Notes: generated from the sequence alone by a model not told the origin. 64,000 nt of DNA from Vagococcus vulneris (GCF_003950515.1 NZ_NGJS01000004.1:62001-126000); one strand, 5' to 3'; counted from the stretch's first letter, positions 52,580 to 62,589 are shown. A program made the numbers and translations.

Positions 52580-53841
52580 TTTTTTGGAAAAAATTATGGA
52601 CGGCTATTGGTCCACTGATAGCGGCTTTCATTTTAGTTGGAATACTCTTTATTTCCCCGCTTCGCTCTTTTGATAAGCCGTCTTCAAAATCAATGCTGAA
52701 AGCATCATCATCTATGTCAACAAATATTTTAAAAGGTGATAATGTAAAAAATGCTGCGATGGCGACAGGAGACTATTTACCGTTCTTTGGATCATCAGAA
52801 TTAAGCCGAATCGATGCGTTTCATCCATCGGTTTTGGCTGAGAAGTACGATCGTCCGTATACACCTTTTTTATTAGGTGCACCAGGGACGCAATCATTGA
52901 CTCATTTCTTTATGCTGAATTCAATGAGTAAAGAAATGAAAAATCAAAAGATTGTGTTTATCATTTCTCCACAATGGTTTGTTAAAAATGGTGTTGGACA
53001 AGGGATGTTCTCATTGTTTTATTCACCATTGCAATCAATGCAGTGGTTAGACGAGATGGATAAACCTGATGAAAATGATAAATACTTAGCTAAACGTTTG
53101 TTGAAGTTTAGTAGTGTCAAATCAGATACTGAATTAAAAAATATTTTAAAACATATTGAAGAGGGAAAAGAATTAACCCGTGCGGAAAGAAAGTCTGCAG
53201 CTTATCGTTTTAGAATGCTTAAAAATGAAGACAAGTTATTTAGTAAATTTGTCTTGAAAGATCGCAATGAAAAAATTCGTAATCAAGCGAAAAAGTTGCC
53301 GATGACATACGATTATGACAAGTTGGATAAATTGGCTAACGAACTGGGTGAGGCTGGGACAAATAATAATGAGTTTGAGATTAGCAATAGTTTTTATACT
53401 AACCGTATTTTACCGGCTAAAAAGAAATTAAAAAATTCTCAAACAGATTTTAATTATGTGTCCTCACCAGAATTTGGTGATTTCCAACTGGTACTGAATC
53501 AGATTGCTGAGCAAAATATTGATGCGATGTTTGTTATTCCACCAGTCAATGAGCGCTGGTCAGACTATACCGGTCTATCAACGGATATGTTGGATACATT
53601 CAGTAAAAAAATCAATGAACAGTTGCGTTCGCAAGGATTCGAACACGTGGTTGATTACACTAATAAACGAGATGTTCCTTATTTCATGCAAGACACGATT
53701 CACATTGGTTGGGTTGGCTGGTTGAACATGGATACTGAATTGCAAAAATTCTTAAAAGAGACACATCACTTAGATTATAAAATTGATTCAAAAAAATATT
53801 TAAGTAACGAATGGCGTACAAAATATAACGATTCTTATTAG
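52576..53841 (+). CDS. dltD: D-alanylation protein DltD
   Basis: Membrane-anchored extracellular protein that passes D-alanine to lipoteichoic acid. It has 421 residues: an N-terminal helix (about 8-27), then an SGNH-like fold with the serine at about residue 73 in FFGSSELSR and the late D-x-x-H motif MQDTIHIGWVGW. It is last in the dltXABCD operon. Confidence 0.96.
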   Translation: MIFWKKLWTAIGPLIAAFILVGILFISPLRSFDKPSSKSMLKASSSMSTNILKGDNVKNAAMATGDYLPFFGSSELSRIDAFHPSVLAEKYDRPYTPFLLGAPGTQSLTHFFMLNSMSKEMKNQKIVFIISPQWFVKNGVGQGMFSLFYSPLQSMQWLDEMDKPDENDKYLAKRLLKFSSVKSDTELKNILKHIEEGKELTRAERKSAAYRFRMLKNEDKLFSKFVLKDRNEKIRNQAKKLPMTYDYDKLDKLANELGEAGTNNNEFEISNSFYTNRILPAKKKLKNSQTDFNYVSSPEFGDFQLVLNQIAEQNIDAMFVIPPVNERWSDYTGLSTDMLDTFSKKINEQLRSQGFEHVVDYTNKRDVPYFMQDTIHIGWVGWLNMDTELQKFLKETHHLDYKIDSKKYLSNEWRTKYNDSY

Positions 53842-53879
53842 ACTGTATCAGCTTAATTTAGAAAGGTTCCGTACATGTT

Positions 53880-54515
53880 ATGACGAGAAAAAAACGGTGG
53901 CTAAAAAGACTTGGGGTAACGTTTTTACTAATGATTGGTTGTTTTGTTAGTGTAACGATGTTTACGATTTATCGTCAAGTACAACAGGTGATGAAATGGC
54001 AAACAGAAGTTAATGCTGCTAGTAAAAAATACGGCATCGAAGAGTATAGTGATATCGCCCTAGCAATTATTTTCACTGAGTCTAAGGGTGAGCATGTGGA
54101 TTTGATGCAAAGTAGTGAAAGTCGTTATGGCATTAGAAATCAGATTTCAACTACTGAGGAGAGTATCGACTCGGGGACAGAGCACTTGGCGGAAGTTATA
54201 AAAGTCGCGCAAGATAAAGATTGCGATATTTGGACTGCTGTACAAGCGTATAATTTTGGTACAAGTTATATTAACTATGTTGCTGATAGAGGACATGTTG
54301 ATTCGATAGATACGTCAAAGACTTACTCGCGAGATGTGTTGGCGCCTTTACTGGGTAATGAGAAGAAGGAGACCTACTTTTATAAGCATCCGCTAGCGTT
54401 AATCAATAATCGTGGCAGGCTTTATAAAAACGGTGGCAACTTTCTCTACTCACAGACAGTGAAATTAAATTTATTTTTTCTAACTATTTTTGGAGATTTA
54501 AAAAGCAGCGGATGA
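53880..54515 (+). CDS. Lysozyme-like protein (pneumococcal vaccine antigen A homolog)
   Basis: Membrane-anchored or secreted muramidase-like protein of 211 residues. One N-terminal helix (about 12-29) is followed by a lysozyme-like domain: YGIEEYSDIALAIIFTESKG with a candidate catalytic glutamate, DLMQSSESRYG, and QAYNFGTSYINYV. GAAAGG is rather far (13 nt) from the ATG. It lies 38 bp after dltD with no terminator between, so it may be co-transcribed with dlt and share its cell-wall role. Confidence 0.85.
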   Translation: MTRKKRWLKRLGVTFLLMIGCFVSVTMFTIYRQVQQVMKWQTEVNAASKKYGIEEYSDIALAIIFTESKGEHVDLMQSSESRYGIRNQISTTEESIDSGTEHLAEVIKVAQDKDCDIWTAVQAYNFGTSYINYVADRGHVDSIDTSKTYSRDVLAPLLGNEKKETYFYKHPLALINNRGRLYKNGGNFLYSQTVKLNLFFLTIFGDLKSSG

Positions 54516-54538
54516 TTTAATCATCTGCTGCTTTTTTA
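54503..54538. terminator. Bidirectional terminator
   Basis: AGCAGCGGATGATT and AATCATCTGCTGCT form a stem flanked by A and T runs, between the lysozyme-like gene and the convergent deacetylase gene. Confidence 0.92.
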
Positions 54539-55435
54539 TTGACTTGCATTCAATACGGCACCAAAGGCTTCGCCAGATAGCCCTGGATTAATTCGTACAC
54601 GTTTTAAGGCATACATGCCGTCTGATTTACGTGCTAAACCTGGTTCTGTTGTTAAAGCTAACTTATAACCGGTTTCTGCTGCTATTTTTTGGACACGTTC
54701 ATCATAGCGTCCTGCTGGGTAGCAGAGCATCATGGTTTCTTGATCTAACTCTTTGTTGAGATAATTTTTTGAGTCTGTTAACTCTGTCCTGATTTGTTCT
54801 TCAGAGAGAGTATTCAAGTCTAAGTGGCTGACGGTGTGGCTTTCAATATCGATCAAGTCGCTATTTTTCATTTCTTTCATTTGGTCTACATTAAAGTAAT
54901 TACTGGACCCCATTTTCGATGTAATATAATTGATGGTCGCATTTTGAGATAATTCTTTAAGCACAGGAAAACCATCAGTAAAATTATTTAGATAGCCGTC
55001 ATCTAAAGTTACCCACACAATTTTGTCAGCGGGTGCCTTATTTTCAGTTAAGACGATATAGGCTTCTTCGGTGGTTAGTGTATAGTAGCCATTGTCCTTC
55101 AGCCACTGCATATGTTCTTTAAATTCTGCTGGGGGAACTTTTAATGTATTGCCGTCATTTGTTGACATTAGGCTATGATACATTAGAATTGGAAAGGCAA
55201 TTTCGGCTTCGCTTTTTTTCCATTTGGCTGTGTCAATCTTATGTTCATTTTTTGTTGTATTATTGGTTGTCTCAACTGTTGATGTTTGGTTAGTCTTAGC
55301 CGATTTTTTCGGTTGTTTTATTGTTTGTGATGTCTGCTCGGTTTTTATGACATGTTGCTTTGTATATACAAAGTAACCAATAACTGCGACTTCAGTTGCT
55401 AGCAGTAGTGAAACAATCCATATCCACTTTTTCAT
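54536..55435 (-). CDS. Polysaccharide deacetylase (NodB-type)
   Basis: Extracytoplasmic deacetylase of 299 residues with an N-terminal anchor helix (about 4-24) and a threonine-rich linker (30-75). NodB motifs: PILMYHSLM, WVTLDDGYLNN (double aspartate), SHTVSHLDL (zinc histidines) and CYPAGRYDERV. It probably acts on peptidoglycan or another N-acetylated wall polymer; the YHSLM and YPAGRY forms resemble the PgaB/IcaB-like group. It is divergent from recJ. Confidence 0.9.
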   Translation of the reverse strand: MKKWIWIVSLLLATEVAVIGYFVYTKQHVIKTEQTSQTIKQPKKSAKTNQTSTVETTNNTTKNEHKIDTAKWKKSEAEIAFPILMYHSLMSTNDGNTLKVPPAEFKEHMQWLKDNGYYTLTTEEAYIVLTENKAPADKIVWVTLDDGYLNNFTDGFPVLKELSQNATINYITSKMGSSNYFNVDQMKEMKNSDLIDIESHTVSHLDLNTLSEEQIRTELTDSKNYLNKELDQETMMLCYPAGRYDERVQKIAAETGYKLALTTEPGLARKSDGMYALKRVRINPGLSGEAFGAVLNASQ

Positions 55436-55582
55436 AGCACGCTCCTTTTTTAAAACTAGTGTAACAAACTAGACAAAGAGTGACAAGGGATAAATAATTG
55501 TGAGTTGTGGGTATTTGTGATAAAATTTAAAAGTTGAGGACGATGGCAGTCCTTTTTTGAGTTTTTAAAAGGGGTGTTATTT

Positions 55583-57907
55583 TTGAGAGAGTCAGAATAT
55601 AAATGGGAACAGTTAAATCAAGACGTGCGAAATGACGAGCTAACTGCTGCGCTGAAAGACTGTGGGCTATCGGAAAATTTAGTGCCGTTCTTAATTCATC
55701 GTGGTATTAATACAGCCAATGAATTATCTGTTTTTTTAAATCCATCACTTGAAGATTTGCATGATCCATTGCTACTTCATGATATGGATAAAAGTATCAA
55801 GCGTGTGCAAGATGCTGTAATGAATGATCAGAAGATTTTGATTTACGGTGATTATGATGCTGATGGAATTACAAGTACAACTGTTATGAAAGATACTCTG
55901 GAATTGATTGGTGCCAACGTTAGTTATTATTTGCCGAATCGTTTTAAAGATGGGTATGGACCTAATCTTGCAGTGTATCAAGACATGATTGAAAATCAGG
56001 GTGTTCAATTAATTATTACAGTTGATAATGGTGTTAGCGGACATGAAGCTATTGCTTATGCAAAAGCACAAGGCGTTGATGTCATTGTTACGGATCATCA
56101 TGAACTACCGGATACTTTGCCAGATGCGTTTGCGATTGTTCATCCAAAACATCCTGAGAGTAATTATCCATTTAAAGAGTTAGCCGGTGTTGGAGTTGCC
56201 TTTAAATTTGCTACGGCTTTATTAGGGGAGACACCGCTTGAATTGATAGATCTAGTTGCAATTGGTTCTATCGCAGACATGGTCCCACTAGTAGGTGAAA
56301 ACCGCTCATTAGTTAAATTAGGGATAGACATGATGAGGCAGTCAGACCGAGTCGGCTTACATGCTTTAGCAGAACTAGCCGGAACACCACTTCAAGAAAT
56401 TAATGAAGAGACTATCGGTTTTCAGTTTGCCCCGCGGTTAAATGCGCTTGGTCGTTTAGGCGACGCTTCTCCTGGGGTAGAATTGCTGTCTACGTTTGAT
56501 GAAGAAAAAGCTGCAGCCTTAGCAGAGTTTATTCAGACAACAAACGTGAAAAGACAAGAAATTGTCAGTGAGATTACAGAAGAAGCTCTAAAAATGCTGG
56601 CAACAGAACAAGAGCAGCCGATGAATATTTTGGTTAAAGATGGTTGGCATGAGGGTGTTTTAGGGATTGTCGCAAATAAAATTGTTAAAACAACGCATAA
56701 ACCGACACTTGTCTTAACCAGAAATAGCGATACGGGCATCATTAAGGGTTCTGGCCGTAGTATTGAAGCAGTAGATTTGTTTAAGTTGTTAAATCAAGTT
56801 AAGGATTTATTATTAGGTTTTGGTGGTCATTACATGGCTGCTGGGCTCTCTTTTGAAGCTGACAAACTTGACTTGATCAAAGATAAATTAAATCAAATTT
56901 TGCGAGCAAGCGATATTGATTTGAGTCAAAAGGATGTCTTAGTGATTGATGAGTCGCTGCATCCACAAGAAATATCAATCACAGAAATCAAACGATTTGA
57001 TAGTTTACGACCATTTGGGATGGATAATCCTATACCGACTGTTCGAGTTGTCGGTAATCAAATCAATCAGTTGAAACAAATCGGCTCAGATAAGTCTCAC
57101 TTAAAATTTGAGTTAGACAATTCTGGTAGTAAGCTCGATTGTATTGGTTTTTCTATGGGAAACCAGCTGACTGAACTGCTGGATGGCGACCAATATGAAA
57201 TTGTTGGACAGTTATCTATTAATGAATGGAATGGTCGACAAAAACCGCAGTTAATGGTGAAGGATTTCAAGGTTGATGGTATGCAGATTTTGGATATTCG
57301 TGGTAAAAAATACCATGCGTCATTAATACAAAATGATAGCTGTATCAACATTTACTTTGATGAAAAATTTAAAGATAGTTACACAGACTTGCCTAATTTA
57401 TTATGGTTTAATGACCTCTCCGCTGATAGCAGCTATCAACGGCAATTGACGGATAGGTCGATTGTTATTTTGGACTGTCCACCAAGCATGGAGGTTGCTG
57501 AAGAATTATTCAGTTACTGTGACTTAAACCGTATTTATATTAAAGCAGACGTCGATTTCGATCATTATATGCAGGGGATTCCTAATCGGACTGATTTTGG
57601 GAAACTTTTTAAAGTAATTAAACAATTTCCTACTTTTGATATTCGATATAAATTACCCGACCTAGCCCGTTATTTAAAAATTGATAAGAACCAGTTAATT
57701 TTTATGATTAAAGTGTTTTTTGAATTAGGATTTGTTACAATAGATGATGGCGTGATGTCAATGGTTGAAAACCCTACACAACACCCATTAACAGACAGTA
57801 AAGAGTATCAAGCATATTTAAAACGCATAGAAGCAGAAAAGCTATTTGTTTATAGTGATGTCTCTGATATTAAGAAATGGCTTTTATTACAGGAGGAAGC
57901 ACGATGA
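55583..57907 (+). CDS. recJ: Single-stranded-DNA-specific exonuclease RecJ
   Basis: 5'-3' exonuclease of recombination and repair. It has 774 residues with the DHH phosphoesterase core: [36 protein letters not shown] and GVGVAFKFA, and the DHHA1 part [13 protein letters not shown]. The C-terminal extension common in Firmicutes is present. TTG 55583 is 8 nt after AAAAGGGG; the GTG at 55574 sits on that site. It overlaps apt by 4 bases, a gene order conserved in many Firmicutes. Confidence 0.95.
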   Translation: MRESEYKWEQLNQDVRNDELTAALKDCGLSENLVPFLIHRGINTANELSVFLNPSLEDLHDPLLLHDMDKSIKRVQDAVMNDQKILIYGDYDADGITSTTVMKDTLELIGANVSYYLPNRFKDGYGPNLAVYQDMIENQGVQLIITVDNGVSGHEAIAYAKAQGVDVIVTDHHELPDTLPDAFAIVHPKHPESNYPFKELAGVGVAFKFATALLGETPLELIDLVAIGSIADMVPLVGENRSLVKLGIDMMRQSDRVGLHALAELAGTPLQEINEETIGFQFAPRLNALGRLGDASPGVELLSTFDEEKAAALAEFIQTTNVKRQEIVSEITEEALKMLATEQEQPMNILVKDGWHEGVLGIVANKIVKTTHKPTLVLTRNSDTGIIKGSGRSIEAVDLFKLLNQVKDLLLGFGGHYMAAGLSFEADKLDLIKDKLNQILRASDIDLSQKDVLVIDESLHPQEISITEIKRFDSLRPFGMDNPIPTVRVVGNQINQLKQIGSDKSHLKFELDNSGSKLDCIGFSMGNQLTELLDGDQYEIVGQLSINEWNGRQKPQLMVKDFKVDGMQILDIRGKKYHASLIQNDSCINIYFDEKFKDSYTDLPNLLWFNDLSADSSYQRQLTDRSIVILDCPPSMEVAEELFSYCDLNRIYIKADVDFDHYMQGIPNRTDFGKLFKVIKQFPTFDIRYKLPDLARYLKIDKNQLIFMIKVFFELGFVTIDDGVMSMVENPTQHPLTDSKEYQAYLKRIEAEKLFVYSDVSDIKKWLLLQEEAR

Positions 57908-58416
57908 ATTTAAAAGATTATATAGCGAGTATCCCAAATTACCCGGTGGAAGGTGTCACATTTCGTGATATCTCACCATTGATGGGTAACGGTGCGGCAT
58001 ATCAAGAAGCAACCAATCAAATTGTCGAATACGCACGAGAAAAAGGTGCTGAGATGGTTGTAGGACCAGAAGCTAGAGGCTTTATTATTGGTTGTCCAGT
58101 AGCGTATGAGTTGGGAATCGGTTTTGCACCAGCACGGAAAAAAGGCAAGTTACCTCGCGAAACAATTGAAGTTAGTTACGGTCTAGAGTATGGCGAAGCA
58201 ACACTAGCCTTGCATAAGGACGCTATTAAGCCAGGTCAAAAAGTAATTATTTGTGATGATTTACTAGCAACAGGTGGTACAATTGCTGCAACAATTAAAC
58301 TGGTTGAGCAGCTAGGTGGCGAAGTCGTAGGATGTGCTTTTCTAATTGAATTAATGGATCTTAAAGGTCGCGATAAAATAAATAATTATGATATTTTAGC
58401 TTTAATGGAATACTAA
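57904..58416 (+). CDS. apt: Adenine phosphoribosyltransferase
   Basis: Salvages adenine to AMP with PRPP. It has 170 residues: [23 protein letters not shown] at the start, GPEARGFI, and the PRPP-binding [24 protein letters not shown] lies before ATG 57904, so the longer frame is not used. It is translationally coupled to recJ. Confidence 0.97.
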   Translation: MNLKDYIASIPNYPVEGVTFRDISPLMGNGAAYQEATNQIVEYAREKGAEMVVGPEARGFIIGCPVAYELGIGFAPARKKGKLPRETIEVSYGLEYGEATLALHKDAIKPGQKVIICDDLLATGGTIAATIKLVEQLGGEVVGCAFLIELMDLKGRDKINNYDILALMEY

Positions 58417-58418
58417 AA

Positions 58419-58478
58419 GAAAGAAGCAATAACAATTATCTTGGCATGATACCTAATAATTGTTATCGCTTCTTTTTT
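58419..58478. terminator. Long bidirectional terminator
   Basis: AAGAAGCAATAACAATTAT pairs with ATAATTGTTATCGCTTCTT (one mismatch) with T runs on both strands. It overlaps the 3' end of the convergent gene. Confidence 0.92.
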
Positions 58479-59125
58479 GATTTTTGATGTTTGTTTTTGG
58501 TTGTCGATTTTGCCTTAGTTTTAACTTTATTTTTTTTGATTGTTTTGCTGCTACGTTTGGAAATCTTCCTATTAGATGAGGAAGGTTTTCTTTTTTTGGA
58601 ATTTTTTGATTTAACTAATCTTATTTTATTTTTATTGTGGTTAATGAAGTCATACAAACGATTTAAATCATTTGGTGACTCAATAATCATTAAAGTTACT
58701 GGATACTGATATAGAGCTTCCTTCACTTGAGGCAGTCTTTTTTTAAAGTTACGATTCCATTTAAAAAGTTTAAACATCCGCTTAATCACATAATACCGCT
58801 GTTTCATACTACGCTTTAACTCGAAAAATTGTTTGATGGTACGTTTCACAACGCGGTATTGGGTTAATAGTAGGGGATAATCAAGTAGAACAATGAGGTT
58901 TGCTTCCTCAAAAGTTCCCTTGGTCCACTGACTGACTTGCACGCCTTCGACCACCCAAGAGGGGAATTTTTCGATGTGTTTATTTACTTCGATAAAACGT
59001 TGTTGCTTATCTTTAATTTTTAAAAAATCATCTAACGAAATGCCAGGTAATTTATAGTCTTTTTCTAATTTTTGCATGAGGGAGGTTTTACCGCTGCCTG
59101 CATAGCCGATAAGTCGTATTCTCAT
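58463..59125 (-). CDS. P-loop NTPase (adenylate-kinase/FlaR-like) with lysine-rich tail
   Basis: Protein of 220 residues. Walker A GYAGSGKTS (7-15), the DDFLK segment and WVVEGVQ place it with the 'DNA topology modulation' FlaR-like kinases, whose substrate is unknown. Family members end near residue 170. Here the last 50 residues are almost only K, S, R, T and N (KNSKKRKPSSSNRKISKRSS and on), a disordered tail that could bind nucleic acid or anionic polymer. It is a single gene, convergent with apt. Confidence 0.82.
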   Translation of the reverse strand: MRIRLIGYAGSGKTSLMQKLEKDYKLPGISLDDFLKIKDKQQRFIEVNKHIEKFPSWVVEGVQVSQWTKGTFEEANLIVLLDYPLLLTQYRVVKRTIKQFFELKRSMKQRYYVIKRMFKLFKWNRNFKKRLPQVKEALYQYPVTLMIIESPNDLNRLYDFINHNKNKIRLVKSKNSKKRKPSSSNRKISKRSSKTIKKNKVKTKAKSTTKNKHQKSKKKR

Positions 59126-59414
59126 TTAACAATCTCTCACACTTTCTACAAAATCATTCACCTTTAACAATACTATGTTTATGGTTGTTTGACAAGGTAC
59201 TTCAACGTTAGTATCAGTTTTAGTTTTGAATGTCAGATGACCTTTTTTAAAAATCTTGATATTAATATTTGGCTTAGGTGTTCGCTAAGAGAATCAATTT
59301 TATAAAGGAACGGGTGATATTTTTTGATAAAAATAAAATCTATACAGTAATATTTTGTTTTAGTATTGACAAACCTAATAGGTTCTAGGTATGATACTAT
59401 TTGTAAGTTTTAGT
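59126..59414. promoter_or_regulatory. Gap before tRNA-Thr, with tRNA promoter
   Basis: No gene is seen. The promoter of the tRNA is TTGACA (59366-59371), 18-nt spacer, TATGAT (59390-59395). The spacer holds the perfect palindrome AACCTAATAGGTT (59372-59384). Confidence 0.65.
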
Positions 59415-59487
59415 GCCGCCTTAGCTCAGCTGGTAGAGCACCACCATGGTAAGGTGGGGGTCGCCGGTTCAAGCCCGGCAGGTGGCT
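59415..59487 (+). tRNA. tRNA-Thr (anticodon GGT)
   Basis: The acceptor GCCGCCT pairs with AGGTGGC (one G-T), the D arm is GCTCAGCTGGTAGAGC, the anticodon stem CCACC/GGTGG encloses ATGGTAA with anticodon GGT, and the T arm CGCCGGTTCAAGCCCGGC is weakly irregular. No CCA is encoded. Confidence 0.95.
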
Positions 59488-59495
59488 TTATTATT

Positions 59496-59541
59496 TTAGG
59501 TGCAAGGTGCTGTGATCTGTCAGCTGTCCTTGTGCTTTTTT
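59496..59541 (+). terminator. Terminator of tRNA-Thr
   Basis: GCAAGG/CCTTGTGC with inner GCTG/CAGC, followed by six T. Confidence 0.75.
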
Positions 59542-59658
59542 GTTCTATTTGATATAAAAGATGCTGTTTTTAGAATCAATAATTACTTAATTAAGGCTAT
59601 CATTTTATTAATAGCAATGACAGTGTTATAATATACTTTAGAAATGGAGGCTTTTACA

Positions 59659-60006
59659 ATGAAAAAATCGACTAAATATATTATCGGAGTTACATCAGTT
59701 TTAAGTTTGGTTGTTATTGGAAAGGTAACTTCCAAAGCAGTAAAAAAGACAACTGAATCAATTGACAAAATGAAATACAAAATGTTGGTTCGTGAAAAAT
59801 TGAAGGATGATCAAAAATTTTTAGCCATTGCTAATGATTTAGATGATGAACAATTAAAGACCATGATTGGTATATTAGAAAAAATCGAGAGCAATTCACG
59901 TGAAGAGCAGCTTAGCTCTTATATGGAATCTGCAAAAGGTAATGTAGATGAAATTAAAAACCGTATATTAGATGCGTTTGAAGATTTAAAAGAAGGAGAA
60001 CGATAA
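59659..60006 (+). CDS. Small membrane-anchored protein (YtxH-like)
   Basis: Protein of 115 residues with one N-terminal helix (about 5-27) and a charged helical, probably coiled-coil, body (VREKLKDDQKFLAIANDLDDEQLKTMIGILEKIESN). It resembles YtxH-type general-stress proteins only in architecture, so the family is uncertain. ATGGAGG precedes ATG 59659; five upstream in-frame residues are not needed. Its own terminator follows. Confidence 0.72.
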   Translation: MKKSTKYIIGVTSVLSLVVIGKVTSKAVKKTTESIDKMKYKMLVREKLKDDQKFLAIANDLDDEQLKTMIGILEKIESNSREEQLSSYMESAKGNVDEIKNRILDAFEDLKEGER

Positions 60007-60045
60007 TAAAAAATCGACAGATAAGCGTATCTGTCGATTTTTTTA
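60007..60045. terminator. Bidirectional terminator
   Basis: AAAAATCGACAGATA pairs with TATCTGTCGATTTTT over AGCG, with T runs on both sides. Confidence 0.93.
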
Positions 60046-60381
60046 AAGTTTTTTTACAAATTCTGATTTAAGTTTCATAGGACCAAAGCTGTCAATTTTA
60101 CAATCAATGTTATGGTCGCCTTCCACTAGTCGGATATTTTTCACTTTTGTTCCTTGTTTTAAAGGTCCTGATGCTCCTTTTACTTTCAAATCTTTAATTA
60201 TTGTCACGCTATCACCGTCAGCTAATATGTTGCCGTTAGCATCTTTTACAACTAAGCTGGCTTCTTCTGTTTCTACTTGCTCTTTAGACCATTCATTTCC
60301 GCATTCTGGACAGATGAAAAGTCCACGATCCTCATAAGTGTAGCTTGACCCACACTCTGGGCATTTTGGCAATTCTTCCAT
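60043..60381 (-). CDS. PhnA/YjdM-family zinc ribbon protein
   Basis: Protein of 112 residues. The N-terminal zinc ribbon is C-x2-C...C-x2-C ([27 protein letters not shown]), and the C-terminal SH3-like domain has [25 protein letters not shown] and [10 protein letters not shown]. Members are often called alkylphosphonate utilisation protein PhnA, though they are not needed for phosphonate use; the function is unknown. Divergent from mltG. Confidence 0.92.
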   Translation of the reverse strand: MEELPKCPECGSSYTYEDRGLFICPECGNEWSKEQVETEEASLVVKDANGNILADGDSVTIIKDLKVKGASGPLKQGTKVKNIRLVEGDHNIDCKIDSFGPMKLKSEFVKKL

Positions 60382-60535
60382 AGTTAATCAGTGCTCCTTT
60401 TTTATAATCTAGAGTTATTTTATCCGATAATACTCAAAAAATAAAGTACAAACATGGTTTTTATGATTTTTGACTATAATTATTGTTATTTTTGGCCATT
60501 CATATAAAGAACTAATAAAAAAATCGGGAGAATAG

Positions 60536-60563
60536 TTGGAATTTGTATAGAATAATGTATAAT
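60536..60563 (+). promoter_or_regulatory. Promoter of mltG
   Basis: TTGGAA (60536-60541), 16-nt spacer, TATAAT (60558-60563), 42 nt before the start codon. Confidence 0.6.
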
Positions 60564-60605
60564 GAGTAGAGCAAAAATATTTAAATGAATTGAGGAGGTT
60601 TCCCT

Positions 60606-61826
60606 TTGACAAAAGAAAACAATCCAAACGATTTGGAGTCAAAGACGCCAATCGAGGAATCTGTCGTGTCAGAAAGTGGATCTTCAGATAAGACACAACC
60701 AAAGCGTAATCGCACGCGACAAAAGAAGTATAATAAAAAACAAAAAGAGAATAAAACTGTTGGTAGAATTATTGCAATAGTCATTACATTATTGGTTATG
60801 GCAATTGTTATCGCAGCCTTTTCCTTCTATAGTTTTTTTAAATCAAGTTTAAAACCGTTAAATCCTGACAATAAAAAACTGGTTCAAGTAAACATCCCAG
60901 TAGGTAGTTCAAGTAAAGAAATTGGGCAAATACTCGAAAAAGATAAAGTTATTAAGAGTGGCTTGGTCTTTTCTTATTATGTTAAGATGAATAATCTTTC
61001 TGATTTTCAGGCTGGTTACTATCAGATGGCACCAAGTATGGAATTATCTGAAATAGCTAAGACCTTGCAGCAAGGTGGAACGGACGAGCCAGAAGCTTTA
61101 GCAGATGCAAAATTAACTGTACCGGAAGGTTATTCAGTTAATCAAATTGCTGATCTATTAGGCAAGAAAACAAAAATAAAAAAAGACGATTTTATGAATT
61201 TGATGAAAAATGAAGATTACTTTAATGGCTTAGTTGAAAAATATCCGGAATTATTAACAAGTGATAAAGATTCTAAAGGTGTTAAATATCATCTAGAAGG
61301 TTACTTGTATCCAGCAACTTATAATTACTATGAAGATACCAAGCTGGAAGATTTAGTTGATCAGATGGTTGCTAAGTCAAATCAAGTGATGCTTCCGTAC
61401 TATGAGCAAATAAAAACTAAGAATTTGACTGTTCAAGAAGTGTTAACATTGGCATCATTGGTTGAAAAAGAAGGTGTTCATGAACTTGACCGCCGCAAAA
61501 TAGCTCAGGTCTTCTTTAATCGGATTAATGCCGGAATGCCGTTGCAGTCAGATATTTCAATTTTATATGCACTTGACGAACATAAGGTGCATTTATCAAA
61601 TGCAGATACTCAAGTTGATTCACCGTATAATTTGTATCTTAATAAAGGTTATGGTCCAGGACCATTTAATAACCCAAGTCAACAAGCAATTGAAGCTGTA
61701 TTAAATCCAGAACCAAATGATTTTATGTACTTTTTAGCTGATGTATCAACTGGTAAAGTGTATTATGCTAAGAATTATGAAGAACATTTAAAATTGAAAG
61801 AAGAATATATTGACAATAAAAAATAA
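60606..61826 (+). CDS. mltG: Endolytic transglycosylase MltG
   Basis: Membrane-anchored transglycosylase that cuts nascent glycan strands and sets their length. It has 406 residues: a basic cytoplasmic region (1-55), one helix (about 56-78), a LysM-like part (VNIPVGSSSKEIGQILEKDKVI) and the YceG domain with the catalytic glutamate near residue 285 in LASLVEKEGV, then RINAGMPLQSD and DTQVDSPYNLYLNKGYGPGPFNNP. The TTG start is preceded by GAGGAGG. greA follows, as in many Lactobacillales. Confidence 0.95.
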   Translation: MTKENNPNDLESKTPIEESVVSESGSSDKTQPKRNRTRQKKYNKKQKENKTVGRIIAIVITLLVMAIVIAAFSFYSFFKSSLKPLNPDNKKLVQVNIPVGSSSKEIGQILEKDKVIKSGLVFSYYVKMNNLSDFQAGYYQMAPSMELSEIAKTLQQGGTDEPEALADAKLTVPEGYSVNQIADLLGKKTKIKKDDFMNLMKNEDYFNGLVEKYPELLTSDKDSKGVKYHLEGYLYPATYNYYEDTKLEDLVDQMVAKSNQVMLPYYEQIKTKNLTVQEVLTLASLVEKEGVHELDRRKIAQVFFNRINAGMPLQSDISILYALDEHKVHLSNADTQVDSPYNLYLNKGYGPGPFNNPSQQAIEAVLNPEPNDFMYFLADVSTGKVYYAKNYEEHLKLKEEYIDNKK

Positions 61827-61897
61827 CAAGATAGATAAAATGCCAGATTTTTATTTACTTTTCATTTTGAACGTGTTATTGTTTTTCTTGAACGAAA

Positions 61898-61926
61898 AGC
61901 TTTTCCAATGTAAGATTGGAAAAGCT
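61898..61926 (+). terminator. Hairpin between mltG and greA
   Basis: A perfect 12-bp stem AGCTTTTCCAAT/ATTGGAAAAGCT over GTAAG. Only a short T-poor tail follows, so it may be a partial terminator that lets some transcript reach greA, or an RNA processing signal. Confidence 0.55.
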
Positions 61927-61980
61927 ATTCCTTTATATTTATTATTAAGGGATATTTATATTTAAGGAGAAGTGAGCACC

Positions 61981-62451
61981 GTGGAAAAAACATATCCAAT
62001 GACCCTTGACGGGAAAATAAAGTTAGAACAAGAATTAGAAGATTTAATCATGAAGAAACGTCCTGAAATTGTGGAACGGATTAAAATTGCTAGAAGTTTT
62101 GGAGATTTATCAGAAAACTCAGAATATGAATCTGCTAAAGATGAACAAGCTTTTGTCGAGGGGCGTATTACAACAATCGAAAACATGATACGTTTTGCAC
62201 AAATCATTGACAACGGTAATGTCGCTAAAGATGAAGTGGCACTTGGTCGTTCGGTAACATTTATTGAGTTGCCTGATGGCGAGGAAGAGGAATATACAAT
62301 TGTCGGGAGTGCAGAAGCAGATCCTTTTTCTGGTAAGATTTCAAATGACTCACCAATTGCGCAAGCATTGATAGGTAAAAAATTAGGTGAAGAGGTTATT
62401 ATTGCTACACCTGGTGGTAACATGGCTGTCAAAATCAAGAAAATTTCTTAA
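61981..62451 (+). CDS. greA: Transcription elongation factor GreA
   Basis: Rescues backtracked RNA polymerase by stimulating transcript cleavage. It has 156 residues: the N-terminal coiled coil with [42 protein letters not shown] (the tip acidic pair lies in this loop) and the C-terminal FKBP-like domain with [18 protein letters not shown]. Two GTG starts (61972, 61981) follow AAGGAG. 61981 gives the usual MEKTYPMT beginning, while 61972 is only 2 nt from the site. Confidence 0.96.
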   Translation: MEKTYPMTLDGKIKLEQELEDLIMKKRPEIVERIKIARSFGDLSENSEYESAKDEQAFVEGRITTIENMIRFAQIIDNGNVAKDEVALGRSVTFIELPDGEEEEYTIVGSAEADPFSGKISNDSPIAQALIGKKLGEEVIIATPGGNMAVKIKKIS

Positions 62452-62452
62452 A

Positions 62453-62477
62453 GTTATGCCTAGGCATAACTTTTTCT
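62453..62477 (+). terminator. Terminator of greA
   Basis: The perfect palindrome AGTTATGCCTAGGCATAACT is followed by TTTTTCTTTT. Confidence 0.85.
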
Positions 62478-62483
62478 TTTAAA

Positions 62484-62503
62484 TATCAGACTAAAGACTG
62501 ATA
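62484..62503. promoter_or_regulatory. Inverted repeat upstream of liaF, candidate LiaR site
   Basis: TATCAG-N8-CTGATA, with the interior ACTAAAGA, lies about 20 bp upstream of a likely -35 (TTTACT, 62524-62529) and -10 (TATAAT, 62548-62553, 18-nt spacer). Position and symmetry fit an activator site. Binding by LiaR is an inference. Confidence 0.4.
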
Positions 62504-62589
62504 ATACTTTACAGCTTTTGATGTTTACTTATTATTGGTTCTTTCGTTATAATTTAAACAGATAGTCACAGAAAAGGAGCTAAACAATT

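Noticed and set aside
61962-62438. Reverse-strand frame of 158 codons opposite greA
   Set aside because: GreA is certain on the forward strand; the antisense frame is a by-product of its codon use.
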